Below, piece by piece: positions 61,242-64,000 of a stretch of 64,000 nt of DNA; position 1 is the first letter of the stretch, and each line of letters begins with the position of its first letter. Source of the DNA: Saturnia japonica (lineage: Eukaryota > Arthropoda > Insecta > Lepidoptera > Saturniidae); the NCBI GenBank assembly GCA_033032175.1, contig CM065324.1, positions 2,108,001 to 2,172,000 on the forward strand, read 5' to 3'. The translations under genes and the position numbers were made by a program. Under the pieces are notes generated by a model, which saw nothing but the letters and a program-made list of their open reading frames with translations, ran no database searches and was not told the origin of the DNA.

Positions 61242-62432
61242 TATGGGTGTGCGAATAATTCGAACTTACGAGTTATTCGGATCGAATCGTACACAAATAT
61301 TCGACTCGAAACAATTATTCGATAATAATTAAATATTTGTGTTATTCGAAAGTTCTTTGAATAATTTGTAATTTTTCCATTACCTAACTTTTATATTAGA
61401 CGAAATTGAAATCGATTATTCGGAACTGCGATTAGATACTCAAATCATAAATCATATTATTAGAAAATTTATGAATTGATCGAATTTTTCAAAAATTTAC
61501 GAACAGGGATAATGTATGAAATTCAAAAAGGTAACATTTTTTTTTACAACCTTTATCGACACTGAATTACGAAAATATCAATAATTCTTAATTTAAGTCA
61601 ATATTAATTGAGAAATCAATTTATAAAAATCTAAAAATTGTGCGGGAATTACAAAATAGTTAAACGCAACGCCATTGGTTGACCGTGATTGTGAAGTCAA
61701 AATATAGAATATCATAGTAGAATTTCATAGTTGTTGGGTGCTTTTCGACGGTGTAACAACTGTATAATCCAGATAATTTACAATAGGTATATCAATATCA
61801 ATAAATCAACAAACCCGTTGGCGTGCCTTATGTAGGTTTAGGTTTGGCTATAGGTTTGGATTGCGGTTTGGGTTTAGGTTTGAGTATAGGTTTGATTTTA
61901 GGTTTGGGATTGTGATTGGAATTAGGCTTAGGCTTAAGTTTAGGTTTAGTTGACGTAAACAATACAATAATCGTTCAAAAACTAAAAGAGATTGGGCTTT
62001 TGATAACATGCCGCTGAACTTGATGATGTGAAAGCATGAGGGAGGGTGAGGGGTTATCTCCATATGAAGAAGAAAGTGCGGACACGAATTGTTAAATTTT
62101 TTAATTTTTTTTTCAATTTTGTTGTTACATATTTCTGTCTAAGTGTTGTAGGTGAATTTACGACGGAAATATTTTTACTTATACATGGATATGTATGACC
62201 TCACGATAGTGCACCAAAATGACGGGGTGTTTAAAGTGTTCAAATTCGATTAATATTTTTAACTTTTTCTAAAAACTAGAATAAAAGTTTTTTTAGCGTC
62301 ATATTTTTTTATGATACACTATTATCCGAAGGTTTCGTTTTAATAAACCTAATAATCGAATCGAATAGCAATGTTCGAATAACGAATAGTAATCGATTCA
62401 AAAAAATTTTAAATTCTGTGCGCACACCCAGA
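61242..62432. mobile_element. Non-autonomous hAT-like element with 8-bp duplication
   Basis: ATATTCAT occurs at 61234-61241 and 62433-62440. The enclosed 1,191 bases begin TATGGGTGTGCG and end in the complement of TCTGGGTGTGCG (11 of 12 match). Both subterminal zones are rich in TTCGAA/ATTCG motifs. An 8-bp duplication with short TIRs is the hAT pattern. No transposase frame is present; the interior is AT-rich plus the TTTAGG-like tract at 61834-61945. Confidence 0.8.
61834..61945 (+). repeat. Degenerate TTTAGG-like hexamer tract
   Basis: About eighteen imperfect units of GGTTTA/GGTTTG/GGCTTA (for example TAGGTTTAGGTTTGG, TTTAGGTTTGAG). Periodicity of six is clear although units vary. It lies inside the hAT-like element. 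Confidence 0.7.
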
Positions 62433-63354
62433 ATATTCATCGTTTGTTTTCGTGGTACGTATAATAAAAGACAAGTTATAAGAATGATTTCCTGACCCGA
62501 TGTGCAAAATCTATAAATATACGATCTGTTTATATATGTAGGTACAGTGATGTAAGATTCCAATGATATTTATTTAATTATAACTTTCAAGTGCTGTTCA
62601 TAAATGTGAATGTTATTTATTGAACTAGCTTGCAACGAGTAACAGAATTTGTCCTTGTTATTTTATTGTTGTTTACCAACTTGTGGCGGTCGTTGTACGC
62701 TTCCGTATGAAAGCTCCGGTGAAAGTCACAACGCGTCGCGTCGCCGTGGTCAGTCTCGTCATGTTTAAAATAAGTAGAAACGATAGCACGAACACTCAAG
62801 ACTCGTAATATTTCTTAGAGAGAACGAGAACCTAGCCGGTTTGATAGAATCTTTATAATCGTGCAAGTACGTCGCGTTCGAACCAGTTAGAAGTGTTTTT
62901 TCTTTAACCTTTTTAACATTGGAATGTCGGAATGAACCTTTTTCACATTCAGAAAAGTGTGCTCCAATACTCTATGTTGATCGCCTTTATTCTGACATAG
63001 TTTAAGAGACCTTAAAAAATGAAACTTAAATCGTCAGTCCAAAAAAATGAGAAGCACTTAAATTTTCGTTTATTCTTTGTAGTCGTCTTAGACATTTAGA
63101 AGATGGTGTGGTTAATTATAGGGTGCTGGTCACTTTCGATAATGATTAGCATCGTAGAACAACTGCTAATAGTTTATTTGTAAAGGACATACAAACGCGT
63201 AGTGCATGGTACAAGAAACTCAGCTAACTTCCAGAAGCTAGTGAGGCACTTCAAAAGTATGCATCTTCGTAGTTAAGGTCGAACCCCAAATCCACTCGTG
63301 TAATAATCGTGCCGTTTGAAAAAGATGTGTATTACGTTTATGATTTGTTTTCAG

Positions 63355-63553
63355 GTTGCCGGTGCAGTGTAGGCCAGCCCGACCGCGGCTGTGCAGTGTC
63401 GTGTGCTGTGTGTCTGTGTTTGTGTGTGTCGGGGGCGCGCGAGATGGCGCGCAGCTAATCCGCGGCGCCGGAGCAGGCATGCGCGCTTAGCCATGCCACC
63501 TGTGCAACACTGCAAATGGCGCAGTACACCCAACGGACTCAGCCAATGCACAG
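63355..63553 (+). CDS. Second exon of the right-hand gene: uORFs and candidate start codons
   Basis: Acceptor TTGTTTTCAG ends at 63354; donor CACAG|GTTGGT ends the exon at 63553 (199 bases, GC-rich). Two tiny upstream frames are present: ATG-GCG-CGC-AGC-TAA (63444-63458) and ATG-CGC-GCT-TAG (63479-63490). Two start codons stay open to the donor: 63493 (MPPVQHCKWRSTPNGLSQCT, leaving 1 base) and 63516 (MAQYTQRTQPMH, leaving 2 bases, with A at -3 and G at +4, the better context). Which one is used depends on the next exon's phase, outside the window. I do not recognise the product. Consecutive uORFs suggest translational control. The opposite-strand readings here have no supporting splice pattern. 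Confidence 0.45.
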
Positions 63554-64000
63554 GTTGGTCTTAACTATCAAATTCACTTCAAGATGCTCTTACGTTAAGC
63601 TCATATCGTGGATGTGAGGCATCTAGGGTTAACTACGATAAAATGAAAATATACTTCCAACCTCTTACCTGTCTTTTGAAAGCTCTAATCGAAATCCATT
63701 CCTTTCTATAGGAATGTGTTGCCATATATGTATAACCACATACTGCAGCCACAGGCGGTGGTAAAACCAATAACTATGCTATAGGCAATAAGATGAAAGA
63801 AATGCCTGCTACATCCGGCCTTATGGTTCAGAGAACGCTAAGCATTTTGATGAGGACTACTTTTCTTATCATCTACTACTCTGGTAATAGATTCAAATCT
63901 TTTTGCGTTTACTTTACGACGTAGACGAGGTTGTATTGTATTCGCTATGGAGTTGCTTCATAACATATTATTATACACTATCCGGTTTACATAGGCATAT
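63554..64000 (+). other. Start of the next intron of the right-hand gene
   Basis: Sequence after the 63553 donor is AT-rich with no acceptor followed by an open coding exon before the window ends. Confidence 0.4.

Larger units (their letters stand above)
55736..63354 (+). other. Large first intron of the right-hand gene
   Basis: Inferred intron between the exon ending 55735 and the exon starting 63355. It carries SINE A, elements F (twice), D, H nested in I, and the hAT-like element. 57504-58800, 60657-61241 and 62433-63354 hold AT-rich unique-looking sequence in which I see no exon. Confidence 0.4.

Noticed and set aside
61834..61945. True telomere or ancient chromosome-end fusion
   Set aside because: Unit is six bases and irregular, unlike insect TTAGG, and it sits inside a bounded transposon.
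1..64000. CRISPR array, operons, prophage or other prokaryotic system
   Set aside because: Introns, SINEs and LINEs show an animal genome; no spaced direct-repeat array or gene cluster was seen.

Overview
The window looks like nuclear DNA of a lepidopteran insect. Four things point that way: a midgut-type chymotrypsin-like protease split by short-consensus introns; a conserved HspBP1 gene with GT-AG introns; a very AT-rich background; and a dense load of moth/butterfly-style repeats (tRNA-derived SINEs ending in TATG microsatellites, RTE and jockey LINE 3' ends with GAT/GAAT tails, short elements running TC...CTAG, TIR MITEs). There are no bacterial-type operons.

Genes occupy only the edges. 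(1) 1269-7474 (+): the last five exons of a serine protease whose His-bearing exon lies left of the window. (2) 8194-12997 (-): a complete six-exon HspBP1 (Hsp70 nucleotide-exchange factor) gene, convergent with the protease. It has heat-shock-element-like sites just upstream, but exon 2 carries a one-base deletion that breaks the frame in this copy. (3) 20887-21068 (+): an orphan 3'-terminal coding exon of an unrecognised proline-rich protein, followed by a long AT-rich 3' region. (4) 55.05-55.74 kb and 63355-63553 (+): a GC-rich promoter region, a 5'UTR exon and a second exon with uORFs and the first start codons of a gene that continues to the right of the window.

From about 22 to 55 kb, and in the 7.6 kb intron at 55736-63354, I see no convincing coding exon. 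This space is largely a record of transposon insertions. The clearest part is 33.35-35.6 kb: a 5'-truncated jockey-like LINE interrupted twice. One interruption is a 718-bp TC...CTAG-type element. The other is an RTE-clade 3' end whose front part is inverted and which is flanked by a 12-bp target-site duplication, the signature of twin priming. A 1.19-kb hAT-like non-autonomous element (8-bp duplication, 12-bp TIRs) at 61242-62432 carries a degenerate TTTAGG-like tract.

Family letters used for repeats: A, B, C are tRNA-derived SINEs; D, E are TIR-type MITEs; F, G, H, I are TC...CTAG (Helitron-like) elements; J is a short sequence resembling the 3' end of the jockey-like LINE. Boundaries of repeats are by eye unless a duplication or terminus is quoted. 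I did not find a plausible new multi-gene system here; the strongest signals are the nested retrotransposon architecture, the HspBP1 frameshift and the hAT-like element.
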